A DNA stretch of 64,000 nucleotides from Phreatobacter sp. (GCA_019749835.1 JAIEPJ010000036.1:1-64000); one strand, 5' to 3'; positions 19,629 through 29,308 are shown, counted from the stretch's first letter. Program-made: numbers and translations. Notes: generated by a model not told the origin, from the sequence alone.

Positions 19629-20509
19629 CCGACGCGACGCTGTCCCCCGCCGCCGTGCCCCATGACGGCACCGATGCCGAGGCCCGCCCGATCTTCCGCG
19701 AGGACCGCAAGGTGCTCGGCATCTCCACCGAGGCCTGGCCGGGCATCCTCGCGCCGCTCGGCATCGGCGTCTTCGCGCTCGCCGCCTGGGAGTTCATCGT
19801 CTGGTGGCGGGAGATCCCCCACTTTATCCTGCCGGGGCCGTGGCTCATCGCGAAAACCCTGGTGACGGACTGGACGACGCTCTCGGCCTCCCTCTGGGTG
19901 ACGCTCAGGATCACCGCCGCCGCTCTCATCGCCGCGGTCTCTCTCGGCGTCGGCCTCGCCGTGCTCTTCACCCAGTCGAAATGGCTGGAGAAGTCGCTCT
20001 TTCCCTATGCCGTGATCCTGCAGGTGACACCGGTCGTGTCCATCGCGCCGCTGATCATCATCTGGGTCGGCGACATCAACCTGTCGCTGCTGATCTGCGC
20101 CTGGATCGTCGCCTTCTTCCCGATCCTGTCGAACACCATCCTTGGGCTGAACTCCGCCGATCACAACCTGCGCAACCTGTTCGAGCTCTATGGCGCTTCG
20201 CGCTGGCAGACCCTGCGCTATCTCAGGCTGCCGGCGGCGCTACCCTACTTCCTCGGCGGCCTGAAGATCTCCGGTGGCCTTGCCCTGATCGGCGCTGTCG
20301 TGGCCGAATTCGTCGCCGGTTCCGGCGGCTCGGCCTCGGGCCTTGCCTATCGCATCCTTGAGGCCGGCTATCAGCTCAAGATCCCGCGCATGTTCGCCGC
20401 GCTGATCATGATCTCCATGTCCGGCATCGCCATCTTCCTGACCATCAGCTGGATATCGCATCTGCTCCTGCGCCGCTGGCACGAGAGCGCCCTGAAGCGG
20501 GAGAATTGA
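19625..20509 (+). CDS. ABC transporter permease
   Basis: SsuC/RibX-like membrane permease; LFELYGASRWQTLRYLRLPAALPYFLGGLKISGGLALIGAVVAEF; ATGA overlap with ATPase gene. Confidence 0.9.
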   Translation: MTDATLSPAAVPHDGTDAEARPIFREDRKVLGISTEAWPGILAPLGIGVFALAAWEFIVWWREIPHFILPGPWLIAKTLVTDWTTLSASLWVTLRITAAALIAAVSLGVGLAVLFTQSKWLEKSLFPYAVILQVTPVVSIAPLIIIWVGDINLSLLICAWIVAFFPILSNTILGLNSADHNLRNLFELYGASRWQTLRYLRLPAALPYFLGGLKISGGLALIGAVVAEFVAGSGGSASGLAYRILEAGYQLKIPRMFAALIMISMSGIAIFLTISWISHLLLRRWHESALKREN

Positions 20510-20530
20510 GGGGCGGGTTCCTCAACAGGC

Positions 20531-20553
20531 GTGCCCGGCCGCGTGCCGGGCAC
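20531..20553 (+). terminator. Stem-loop after ABC transporter operon (GTGCCCGGC-CGCGT-GCCGGGCAC)
   Basis: Perfect 9-bp stem downstream of permease stop; weak T content afterwards. Confidence 0.5.
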
Positions 20554-20634
20554 TGTCGCCTTCCCCTCGGTCGTCCGGAGTTCAATGCGTGGATGGCCGT
20601 CACCAGCCCGGCCAAGCTTTGACCGTCCGTCGGC

Positions 20635-21219
20635 TCACACCCCCGCCATCGCTGCCTTCACCCTGGCGATGAAGCCGGCCCGCTTGTCGGCACTGGCGAC
20701 GTTCAGGTGGTAGAGCGCGAGGTAGCGGCGGCGTGCCTTCCAGCCGGTGAACCACCACAGATAGCGCATGACGATCTTGCGCGGCGGGTCGCCCATATAG
20801 ACCGCATACCAGAACGGTCGCCCATAGGTGACGATGCCGGTGATCGAGCGCAGGTTGCCGAGCAGCGGCTTGACCGCCGCCGGATCGGAAATGTCGAAAC
20901 CGACCCCCGGCATGAACATCCGGTCGAAGAAGCCCTTCAGCATGGCCGGCGGGCCGAAGCTCCAGGTCGGAAACTGCACCACCAGGGCTTCGGCGTTGCG
21001 CAGCCGCGCGATGAGGGGTTCGAGGCCCTGCTGGTTGCGGCTCTCGTCATGGTAGCGGCGGCGGCCATCCTCGGAGAGCACGGGATCGAAGCCCTCGGCA
21101 TAGAGATCGAGCAGATCGACCGTGTGGCCCGCCGCCGCGAGCGCCGCCAGCGCCTCGGCGCGGATGGCGGCATGGAAGCTTTCAGGGAGGGGATGGCAGT
21201 AGAGGTAGAGCACGCGCAT
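20635..21219 (-). CDS. NAD(P)H-dependent oxidoreductase, flavodoxin-fold quinone reductase family, paralogue A
   Basis: MRVLYLYCHPLPESFHAAI; VVQFPTWSFGPPAMLKGFFDRMFMPG. Confidence 0.9.
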   Translation of the reverse strand: MRVLYLYCHPLPESFHAAIRAEALAALAAAGHTVDLLDLYAEGFDPVLSEDGRRRYHDESRNQQGLEPLIARLRNAEALVVQFPTWSFGPPAMLKGFFDRMFMPGVGFDISDPAAVKPLLGNLRSITGIVTYGRPFWYAVYMGDPPRKIVMRYLWWFTGWKARRRYLALYHLNVASADKRAGFIARVKAAMAGV

Positions 21220-21274
21220 GGGGCAACCGGATCAAGGGGCGAGGGTGCACAGACAGCAAGTCCCGTGCCCGTCC

Positions 21275-22702
21275 TCACCTGATCGGCACGTAGCTCTCCA
21301 TCTTGCCGGGATTGAGCAGGCCCATGGGATCGACCTCGGCCTTGAAGCCGAGCTGATCGGCCTCCGCCCGCTTGTGGCGGGAGCCGCCCTCAAGGCCGAA
21401 GACATGCGGGTTGGCGACCATGACACCGCCGTCCTCATGCTCGCGGATGATGGCGAAGAGCCGCTCAGGCGTCGAATAGCGCACGATCGGCAGGGCCGAG
21501 CAGGTGATGCGTCCGGCGAAGCGGATGAATTCGAGATGCGGCAGGACCTCGCCGTCGAAGCGCTCCATCATCTCCCGCACGCTGTCTTCCAGCCGGTCAT
21601 GCGGGTAGAGCAGTTGCAGATAGGTGATGGACCGGTCGGTCTTCAGCCACTGCAGCGTCGTGTGGTTCCAGGCATATTCGTAGAGCGGGGTTTCGGTCGG
21701 CTCCTCGCGTGACGGCGCTTCTCGCGTGATCGTTCCACGTCCACCGAGGATCGCCCGGAAGCTCTCCACGAAAGGCGCAGCGACCATGCAGACGAGGATC
21801 GCCTTGCCCTTCGGACAGGCGTCTTTCAGGGCGGTGAATTGCGCCGGGATCGGCCAGGCGATCGGCGTCACCAGCTTCTTCACCACCCCGTCGGCATGGG
21901 CGATGTCGCGCCCGGCTGCGAAGGCCTGCATGAACGTGTCGAAGGCGACGACCACGTCGATCCACGGCCAGGCCGGCGCCGTCGGCATTTCCAGTTCGGT
22001 GATGATGCCCGTCGTGCCATAGGCACGGTTGACCTTCTGTGCCGCGTCCTGCCGCAATTCGAGGATCCGCGGCTCCTCCTCGATGGTGACGATGCGGGCC
22101 GCGAGGATGTTGCCCGGCTCGCGCAGGCCGCCATAAGCGACCGACCCGACCCCGCCCGAGCCACCGGCGACGAAGCCGCCGATGGTGGCGGTGCGCTTCG
22201 TCGAAGGATGCATCCTCAGCTCGAAGCCGTTCGGCCGGATCTCCTGGTCGAGCGCCAGGATGTTCATGCCGGCGCGGACCCGAACCGAGCCCGGCTTCTG
22301 CCAGACGACGCCAGTCATGTCGGTCATGTCCAGGAGCACGCCGCCTGCCAGCGGCATGGCCTGGCCGTAATTGCCGGTGCCGCCGGCCCTGACGGTGAGC
22401 GGGACGCGCAGTCTCGCGCAGGCCGACGCGGTCCTGATCACATCGGCCTCGTCGCGTGGCCGGACGATGATGTCGGCTGCAACCTGCTTCAACGCCTCGG
22501 CCAGAATGGGGGAATACCAGAAGAAGTCGCGCGATTTCCGACGGACGATGGTCGGCTCCGTGATGGTCGGCACGTCGCCGAGAAGCGACAGCAACCGATC
22601 GATGTCCACATTTGCGCGCTTAGGGTGTGCTGCGGGTGTCATCGGGTCTCGCGCCTCGCCATCAACCAGCTCGGCTCTAGCGTTTTGCGAGGCCTCTGTC
22701 AT
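21275..22702 (-). CDS. FAD-binding (PCMH/VAO-type) oxidoreductase, paralogue B
   Basis: VPLTVRAGGTGNYGQAMPLAGGVLLDM, HPSTKRTATIGGFVAGGSGGVGSVAYGG. Confidence 0.88.
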   Translation of the reverse strand: MTEASQNARAELVDGEARDPMTPAAHPKRANVDIDRLLSLLGDVPTITEPTIVRRKSRDFFWYSPILAEALKQVAADIIVRPRDEADVIRTASACARLRVPLTVRAGGTGNYGQAMPLAGGVLLDMTDMTGVVWQKPGSVRVRAGMNILALDQEIRPNGFELRMHPSTKRTATIGGFVAGGSGGVGSVAYGGLREPGNILAARIVTIEEEPRILELRQDAAQKVNRAYGTTGIITELEMPTAPAWPWIDVVVAFDTFMQAFAAGRDIAHADGVVKKLVTPIAWPIPAQFTALKDACPKGKAILVCMVAAPFVESFRAILGGRGTITREAPSREEPTETPLYEYAWNHTTLQWLKTDRSITYLQLLYPHDRLEDSVREMMERFDGEVLPHLEFIRFAGRITCSALPIVRYSTPERLFAIIREHEDGGVMVANPHVFGLEGGSRHKRAEADQLGFKAEVDPMGLLNPGKMESYVPIR

Positions 22703-22799
22703 GCAGCGCAACCGAAAAAAGACCGGAAACGACATGCGTTAACGTGGCGGCAAGCAATAACGCGATACCTTTCTGGTAATATCTAGGGAGCCCCCGTTC

Positions 22800-24470
22800 A
22801 TGCAGATTAAAACCAAGCTGTTCGCCATCGTCGGCGGTCTGACGGTCGCCTCGCTGATCGTCGCAGGCGTCGCCGCATACGGCTTTCAGCGCTACCAGCA
22901 CGCGGTGACCGAAAACCAGCGCACGGCGCGGGTCACTCAGCTCGCCGAGCGCGCCAACGGCTTGATCTATGCGGTCGTCATGGAATCGCGCGGCATCTAC
23001 ATGTCGGCCCAGAAGGAAGCCCTCGAGCGTTTCGCTGCCAATCAGGATCGCGAACTGGCCAATCTGCGAACGGTCATCACCGAATGGGCAAGCTTGGCCC
23101 GTCCTGAGGACCAGGCCCTGAAAAACCGGCTTGTCGAGCAGGCCGAAGCCTTCATCCGGCTCCGCAACGAGCTCGCCCAGGCCGGCCGTGCGAGCGGCAA
23201 TAATGCGGCGCGGGCCATCGGCGACAATGACGCCAATCGTCAGACCCGCACGCGGCTTAACGCCGAAATGGCCGCCTTCGCGCAGTCGAATGCCCGGCAT
23301 GTCACGGCTCTCTCGCAGGAAGTGGACCAGACCCGTCAGACGCTGACCTGGCTCATCGCTCTGACGGTCGGCCTCGCTGTCCTCGCCGGCCTGGCCGCAT
23401 TCTGGACCATCCTCACCGGCGTCACCCGTCCGCTTGGCCGCCTGACCGGCGCGGTGGACGCGGTCGCCGATGGCCGAACCGATGCAGAAGTCAGCGATAC
23501 CGAGCGCAAGGACGAGATCGGCGGCCTCGCCCGGTCCGTGCTTGTCTTCCGCGACAATGTCCGCGAGGTCGAGCGTCTCAAGGCGACCGAAGCCGAGCGC
23601 GAGAACGACAACCGCGTCCAGCGGGCCCGCGAGATGGAGGCCCTGGCCAACGAGTTCTCTGGCACGGTCCAGTCGGTCGTCGCCACGGTGACCCGCTCCG
23701 CCGAGGAGATCGTCGGCAATGCCAGCCGCGTCGGTCTGGTCGCCCGCAACGTCTCCGATCTCGGCCAGACCGTTGCCACCACCTCGGCCGGCGCGACGCA
23801 GAGCGTCGAGAGCGCCGCCACCTCGGCCCAGGAACTCGCCTCGTCCATCGGCGAGATTTCGAGCCGGACCGCCCAGGCTCAGCAGATTGCTGCTTCTGCG
23901 GTTCAGCAGGCGACCCGCACGGGCGAAATCGTCGCCACCCTTGCCACCTCGACCCAGAAGATCGGCGATGTCGTCGCCCTCATCAATGCCATCGCCGCGC
24001 AGACCAACCTCCTGGCGCTGAACGCGACCATCGAGGCGGCGCGGGCCGGGGAGGCCGGCCGCGGCTTCGCCGTGGTGGCTACCGAGGTGAAGAGCCTCGC
24101 CGCCCAGACATCCAAGGCCACCGAGGAGATCGCCAGCCAGATCGGCGCCGTCCAGGCCGTGACCGGCGACGCAGTCTCCGCCATCGAGGCGATCAATCGC
24201 ACCATCGGCGAGATCAACTCGGTGTCGTTCTCGATCATGGCCGCCGTCGAGGAGCAGTCAGCCGTCACAAACGGCATTGCCGGCTCGGTCTCTGACGCCG
24301 CCTCGGGCACCCGCTCGGTGGAGACCGATATCGGCCGCGTCACCCGCGCCGCCGACGAGACCGGCGCGGCAGCCAACGCCATGAACGAGGCCGCGCGTCA
24401 CCTCAAGGACGGTTCCGTGCAACTGGACCATGCTGTCGCCGGCTTCCTCGGCCGTATCCGCGCCGCCTGA
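22800..24470 (+). CDS. Methyl-accepting chemotaxis protein (TM-HAMP-signalling domain)
   Basis: N-terminal TM, HAMP region ([45 protein letters not shown]), hairpin tip [40 protein letters not shown]. Confidence 0.95.
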   Translation: MQIKTKLFAIVGGLTVASLIVAGVAAYGFQRYQHAVTENQRTARVTQLAERANGLIYAVVMESRGIYMSAQKEALERFAANQDRELANLRTVITEWASLARPEDQALKNRLVEQAEAFIRLRNELAQAGRASGNNAARAIGDNDANRQTRTRLNAEMAAFAQSNARHVTALSQEVDQTRQTLTWLIALTVGLAVLAGLAAFWTILTGVTRPLGRLTGAVDAVADGRTDAEVSDTERKDEIGGLARSVLVFRDNVREVERLKATEAERENDNRVQRAREMEALANEFSGTVQSVVATVTRSAEEIVGNASRVGLVARNVSDLGQTVATTSAGATQSVESAATSAQELASSIGEISSRTAQAQQIAASAVQQATRTGEIVATLATSTQKIGDVVALINAIAAQTNLLALNATIEAARAGEAGRGFAVVATEVKSLAAQTSKATEEIASQIGAVQAVTGDAVSAIEAINRTIGEINSVSFSIMAAVEEQSAVTNGIAGSVSDAASGTRSVETDIGRVTRAADETGAAANAMNEAARHLKDGSVQLDHAVAGFLGRIRAA

Positions 24471-24498
24471 TCAGCGCACCGCGGCAGACCACAAAAAA

Positions 24499-24522
24499 GC
24501 CCGGCGGAGACGCCGGGCTTTT
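24499..24522. terminator. Bidirectional rho-independent terminator between convergent genes
   Basis: A-run + GCCCGGCG-GAGA-CGCCGGGC + TTTT. Confidence 0.9.
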
Positions 24523-24542
24523 CGTATTCAGGCGGAGTTCTG

Positions 24543-25715
24543 TCATGCCGTGGCGAGCTTGCGGAACTTGTTCGACCGCTTCGGGTGCCACCATTTGCCG
24601 GCCACGACGGTGCCTTCCGAGACGATCTTCTTGTCACCGATCAGATGTTCGCCGACCACATCGACATAGTCGAACTTGCCGTCCTTGATCGACAGGATCG
24701 TCGCATCGCCTGCGGAACCTGGCTTCAGGCTGCCGAGTTCGGGACGCTTCAGCGCCATGGCGGCATTGACGGTCGAGGCCGCGATGACCCGGTCCAGCGG
24801 CATGCCCATGCACAGGAACTTGGAGAGCGTCGTGACCTGATCGAAGGCGGGACCTTCGATGCAGAGCGTATGAACATCGGAGGAAATGACGTCCGGCTCG
24901 AAGCCGCCGGCCAGCATGGCCCGCGTCGTCTTGAACGAGAACGATCCCTTGCCGTGGCCGATGTCGAAGATGACGCCCTTCTTGCGGGCGGCGATGACCT
25001 CGGGCTTGACCGCGCCCTGGGCGGTACAGGGGGCGTTGGGGAAGGGGCGGAAGGCATGGGTCAGGACATCGCCCGGGCGCAGGCGACCGATGACATGCTC
25101 ATAGGAGGGCGGGGGATGATCGATATGGGCCATCAACGGCATGCCCACCTCGTTCGCGACCTGCAGCGCCATGTCGAGCGCCGCCTCGCCGTTGGTGCCG
25201 GATGAGTTCCGGCCCACCCTCACCTTGATGCCGACGATGAGGTCGCGGTTCTCGTCGGCGACGCGGGCGCAGTCCGACGGGTTCAGCATGTCGATCTCGC
25301 GGCTCTCGCCGACCATGACCTTCTTGTCGAAACCGTAGATGCCGGCATGGCTGACATGAAGATAGGCGAGGATCCGCACCTGGCTCTTCTCGATGACATG
25401 CTTGCGGAAGCCCATCCAGTTGCCAGGTCCCGCCGATCCGGTGTCGATCGCCGTGGTGACCCCCGACGTCCGGCAGAACTCTTCGGCATCGATCCCGAGC
25501 GAAGTCCCGCCCCAATAGACATGGGTGTGGAGGTCGATCAGGCCCGGCGTGACGATATAGCCCGAAACGTCGCGAATCTCAGTGCCCGGGCCGGGCTTCA
25601 GATCCTTGCCCACCGCGGCAACCTTGCCGCCGGTGAAGGCCACGTCGCGCACCCCGTCGATCTTCTGCGAGGGGTCGATCACGCGGCCGCCGCGCAGGAT
25701 CAGGTCGAAAGTCAT
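24543..25715 (-). CDS. Amidohydrolase/deacetylase family metallohydrolase (dihydroorotase/hydantoinase-like)
   Basis: MTFDLILRGGRVIDPSQKIDGVRDVAFTGGKVAAVG, GLIDLHTHVYWGG metal motif, VTTAIDTGSAGPGNW, ISSDVHT. Confidence 0.88.
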   Translation of the reverse strand: MTFDLILRGGRVIDPSQKIDGVRDVAFTGGKVAAVGKDLKPGPGTEIRDVSGYIVTPGLIDLHTHVYWGGTSLGIDAEEFCRTSGVTTAIDTGSAGPGNWMGFRKHVIEKSQVRILAYLHVSHAGIYGFDKKVMVGESREIDMLNPSDCARVADENRDLIVGIKVRVGRNSSGTNGEAALDMALQVANEVGMPLMAHIDHPPPSYEHVIGRLRPGDVLTHAFRPFPNAPCTAQGAVKPEVIAARKKGVIFDIGHGKGSFSFKTTRAMLAGGFEPDVISSDVHTLCIEGPAFDQVTTLSKFLCMGMPLDRVIAASTVNAAMALKRPELGSLKPGSAGDATILSIKDGKFDYVDVVGEHLIGDKKIVSEGTVVAGKWWHPKRSNKFRKLATA

Positions 25716-25837
25716 CGAAGGCTCCGCTTGCTGGAAAGGCCGGGCCGGTGCATTGCGCGGCCCTTGTCCGGCGCGCACATTGCGCGCCGGAGCGCGGCTT
25801 GCCAACAGCCGTGACATGAGCCTTGCGGAGACCTCCC

Positions 25838-26635
25838 ATGCCGGCCCGTCACTGGGGTGACCTGAAGACCACCGATTTCGACCGCCTCGATCCGGCGACC
25901 ACCGTCGCCGTGTTGCCGCTGGCGGCGATCGAGCAGCACGGGCCGCACCTGCCGGTCTCCACCGACACATCCATCATGCAGGGCATGATCGAGACCGCCT
26001 TTCCACTTGTCGGGGCAGCGGTCACCGCATTGTTCCTGCCCATCGAGGCGGTCGCCAAGTCCAACGAGCATCTCCACTCCAAGGGCACCCTGACCCTGTC
26101 GGCAGAGACGGTGCTGAAGAGCTGGATCGAGATCGGCGAGAGCGTGAAACGCGCCGGGATCGACAAGATCGTGCTGCTTACCTCGCACGGCGGCAATCTC
26201 GATCCGATGCGCGTGGTGGCGCGCGAGCTGCGCATCCGCTTCCGGCAGCTTGCGGTGGTCACGAGCTGGACCGCGTTCGGCCGTCCGCCGGGCCTCTACG
26301 GCGACCTCGACGTCAAGCACGGCATCCACGCCGGTGATGTCGAGACCTCGCTCATGCTGCATTTCCGTCCAGACCTGGTCGACATGGGGGCCGCCAAGCT
26401 GTTCGAGCCGGTCATGGTGTCGATGGAAAAGGAATTCACCTATCTCCGGCCGACCCTGAATCACGCCTTCGGCTGGATGGCCCAGGACATCAACCCTGAT
26501 GGCGCGGCGGGTGACGCGACGCTCGCCAATGCCGGGAAGGGCAGGGCGACCGCGGCCTGGCAGGCGGCCGAATTCGTCAAGCTGCTCGACGACATGGCGC
26601 GCTTCGACATCGACCGGCTCTATACCCCGGCCTGA
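25838..26635 (+). CDS. Creatininase family protein
   Basis: VAVLPLAAIEQHGPHLPVSTDTSIMQGM (metal-binding E/H/D), LLTSHGGN, GDVETSLML. Confidence 0.93.
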   Translation: MPARHWGDLKTTDFDRLDPATTVAVLPLAAIEQHGPHLPVSTDTSIMQGMIETAFPLVGAAVTALFLPIEAVAKSNEHLHSKGTLTLSAETVLKSWIEIGESVKRAGIDKIVLLTSHGGNLDPMRVVARELRIRFRQLAVVTSWTAFGRPPGLYGDLDVKHGIHAGDVETSLMLHFRPDLVDMGAAKLFEPVMVSMEKEFTYLRPTLNHAFGWMAQDINPDGAAGDATLANAGKGRATAAWQAAEFVKLLDDMARFDIDRLYTPA

Positions 26636-26646
26636 CCGGCCGGGGT
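26624..26646. terminator. GC-rich stem-loop overlapping the creatininase stop codon, between convergent genes
   Basis: ACCCCGGCC-TGACC-GGCCGGGGT, perfect 9-bp stem; no T-tract. Confidence 0.5.
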
Positions 26647-26668
26647 CCGATTGGCGAGGAGCGGTCGA

Positions 26669-28144
26669 TCAGGAGAGCGAGCGCGAGGCGGTGCGCACCT
26701 TGGCGGTCGCCTCGTCGATTTCGCCGGACGACCTGGCGATCATGTTGATGCTGCTGGAGATGGCCTGGACGCCTTCGGCGGCCACGCGCATGTTAGACGA
26801 CATCTCCGCGGTCACCGCACTCTGCTCCTCGACCGCCGTGGCGATGGCCGTTGAGATTTCGCTGATCCGCATGATGGTCGTGGAGATGTCGCCGATGGCG
26901 CTGACCGCACCCTCCGTGGACGCCTGGACCGAGGCGATCTGAGCGCCGATCTCTTCGGTGGCGCGCGAGGTCTGGGTGGCGAGGCTCTTGACCTCGGAAG
27001 CGACCACCGCAAAGCCCTTGCCGGCTTCACCCGCCCGTGCCGCCTCGATCGTCGCGTTGAGGGCGAGGAGGTTGGTCTGGGCGGCAATATTGTTGATCAG
27101 CTGCACCACGTCTCCGATGCGCGCCGCGGCGGAGGACAGGCCCGACACGATCTCGCCGGTCCGCGACGCCTGTTCGACGGCACCGCCGGAAATCTCCCGG
27201 GCACTGGTCACCTGTCGGCTGATCTCGCCGACGGAAGCGGCGAGCTCTTCGGCGCCTGCGGCCACCGCCTGGACATTGCCCGATGTCTGGATCGAGGCAG
27301 CGGCGACCTGGGTCGCCTCGTGCTTGGCGCGGGATACGGCTTCACCGATGCTGCCCAGATCCCCGTCGATCTGACGCTGCACATTGCCGCGGCGTTCCTG
27401 CTCCTTGACGATCGCCGTGATGTCGGTGGCGAACTTGACCACCTTGAACGGCTTGCCGTTCATGTCGAAGATCGGGTTATAGGTCGCCTGGATCCAGATC
27501 TCCCGGCCGCCTTTGGCGATGCGCTTGTATTGCGCTGCCTGGAACTCCCCGCGGGCCAGGGAGGCCCAGAAGGCTTTGTATTCGTTGGAATGCGCTTCCG
27601 CCGGCGCGACGAACAGCGAATGGTGCCGCCCGCGGATCTCGTCGAGGCCATAGCCGACGGCGCCGAGGAAGTTCTCGTTCGCGGTGATGATCTTTCCGTC
27701 GAGCTCGAACTCGATGACCGCCTGCGCCTTGTGGATGGCGGCGAGCTGTCCCTCGATGTCGGCGCTGCGGAGCTTCTGCTCGGTGACATCGGTTGCATAT
27801 TTGGCGACCATGTAGACCCGGCCGCGGGAATCCATCACCGGATTGTAGGAGGCCTGGATCCAGACCTCCTTGCCGCCCTTGCCGATGCGCTTGTACTCGG
27901 CGACCTGGAACTTGCCGGCGCGCAGATTGTCCCAGAACTGACGATAGTCATGGCTGTCGCGCTCGTCGGCGGCAACGAACATCGAGTGGTGCTGTCCGCG
28001 GATCTCGTCGAGCCTATAGCCGACCGTCTTCAGGAAATTCTCATTGGCCGTGACGATCTTGCCGTTGGGTTCGAATTCGATCACCGCCTGCGAGCGGTCG
28101 ATGGCCGCAAGCTTGGCGGCAGCGTCGTTACGGAACAGCATCAT
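26669..28144 (-). CDS. Soluble methyl-accepting chemotaxis protein with tandem PAS domains
   Basis: Two homologous PAS repeats ([26 protein letters not shown] / [26 protein letters not shown]) then MCP signalling tip; no hydrophobic TM segment. Confidence 0.93.
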   Translation of the reverse strand: MMLFRNDAAAKLAAIDRSQAVIEFEPNGKIVTANENFLKTVGYRLDEIRGQHHSMFVAADERDSHDYRQFWDNLRAGKFQVAEYKRIGKGGKEVWIQASYNPVMDSRGRVYMVAKYATDVTEQKLRSADIEGQLAAIHKAQAVIEFELDGKIITANENFLGAVGYGLDEIRGRHHSLFVAPAEAHSNEYKAFWASLARGEFQAAQYKRIAKGGREIWIQATYNPIFDMNGKPFKVVKFATDITAIVKEQERRGNVQRQIDGDLGSIGEAVSRAKHEATQVAAASIQTSGNVQAVAAGAEELAASVGEISRQVTSAREISGGAVEQASRTGEIVSGLSSAAARIGDVVQLINNIAAQTNLLALNATIEAARAGEAGKGFAVVASEVKSLATQTSRATEEIGAQIASVQASTEGAVSAIGDISTTIMRISEISTAIATAVEEQSAVTAEMSSNMRVAAEGVQAISSSINMIARSSGEIDEATAKVRTASRSLS

Positions 28145-28326
28145 GACGTTTCCCGGTGGGTACTGGATTACTCAGACGCTATCCATCGACGGGGGCAATT
28201 AAACAAAATCTGAATCGATATGTCCGAATCGGGGTCTGCAATCTGACGTAACGGCAACCATCGGGTCGCGGACTGGGTATCGCGTTACCCTGTGGCGAAA
28301 TGTGTAATGACTTTGCAGTATGAAGC

Positions 28327-28343
28327 TGTACAGAGGCTGTACA
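28327..28343 (+). promoter_or_regulatory. Tandem TGTACA direct repeat with exact 11-bp period, candidate CarH-type operator
   Basis: TGTACA at 28327-28332 and 28338-28343 (TGTACAGAGGC TGTACA), overlapping a TACAAT -10-like hexamer at 28340-28345 upstream of the MerR-B12 gene. Confidence 0.6.
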
Positions 28344-28420
28344 ATGTGCGCAAAGATCGTGGCAGTCATGCAGAATAATGTGGCGCTTTTTTGCGGTTCC
28401 AAAGGCTGTCGGGGCACTCC

Positions 28421-29308
28421 ATGAACAGGGCCATAGACATTTCGCGGCTGTCCCAACTCACCGGTGTCAATGTCTCGACCCTGCGCAGCTGGGAAACGCG
28501 GCACGCGCTGATCACGCCGTCCCGTTCGGTCGGCGGTCATCGGCTCTATTCGGCCGAGGATGTCGAGCGGCTGATGGTGATCAAGGAACTCGTCGCTGCC
28601 GGGCATCGACTCTCAGAACTGCGCGGCCTGACCACCGACCAGTTGAAGCAATTGCAGCCCTCGGTCTCCAACATTGCCTCCCTCGACCGGGACATGGTCC
28701 TCCGACTCGAACGGGCAATCGACGAGTGCGACGTGGATGCCTTCGGCATGCTCCTGCGCTTCGTTTTCGCGGCATCCCCTCCAGCCCTGGCCGTCGATGT
28801 CTATGGCCATGCGATCCGCTATATCGGCCAGCGCTGGCAGGAAGGCCGACTGGGGGTCGGCGGCGAGCACCGCCTGTCGGCCAAGGCGCGCGACATCCTC
28901 ACCGCCGCCACCAGCGCCCTGGCGCCGGCGGCCCATCGCCGTCCGATCGCCTTCGCAACGCTCGGCGACGAGCGCCACGAGCTCGGCCTCCTGGCCGGCG
29001 CCTATCTCGCGGCATCGCTCGGCCATCGCATGATCTATTTCGGTGCGGGCATGCCGGCGCGAGCCCTTGCCGCTGACGTGGCCGAGGCCGAGGCTGCACT
29101 CCTCGTCATCAGTGCGGTGCACAGCGTCCCCGGCGGTTCCCTGCAGGAAGACCTGGTCTGGCTCGACCGCGGACTCTCCGAGGACATTCCCATCTGGATC
29201 GGCGCCCATGAGGCAACCATCGAGCATCTGGTCGTGCCGTCACGGATGGTCGTCGTGCGTGATTATGCGGAGTTTCGGCGGCGCCTGAGCATGACCTTCG
29301 AGTCCTGA
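28421..29308 (+). CDS. MerR-family regulator with cobalamin-binding domain, CarH/LitR-like
   Basis: N-terminal MerR HTH (DISRLSQLTGVNVSTLRSWETRHALITPSRSVGGHRLYSAEDVERL); W-x9-EH (WQEGRLGVGGEH); B12 ligand motif ExHxxG (ERHELG). Confidence 0.93.
   Translation: MNRAIDISRLSQLTGVNVSTLRSWETRHALITPSRSVGGHRLYSAEDVERLMVIKELVAAGHRLSELRGLTTDQLKQLQPSVSNIASLDRDMVLRLERAIDECDVDAFGMLLRFVFAASPPALAVDVYGHAIRYIGQRWQEGRLGVGGEHRLSAKARDILTAATSALAPAAHRRPIAFATLGDERHELGLLAGAYLAASLGHRMIYFGAGMPARALAADVAEAEAALLVISAVHSVPGGSLQEDLVWLDRGLSEDIPIWIGAHEATIEHLVVPSRMVVVRDYAEFRRRLSMTFES

Noticed and set aside
26669-27087. Gene duplication or recombination between the two MCP signalling regions (22800-24470 and 26669-28144)
   Set aside because: Similarity is restricted to the universally conserved MCP hairpin tip; the sensor regions are unrelated.
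28316-28321. Third 11-bp repeat unit for the CarH-type operator (CAGTAT)
   Set aside because: Too degenerate to claim; only two TGTACA units are supported.
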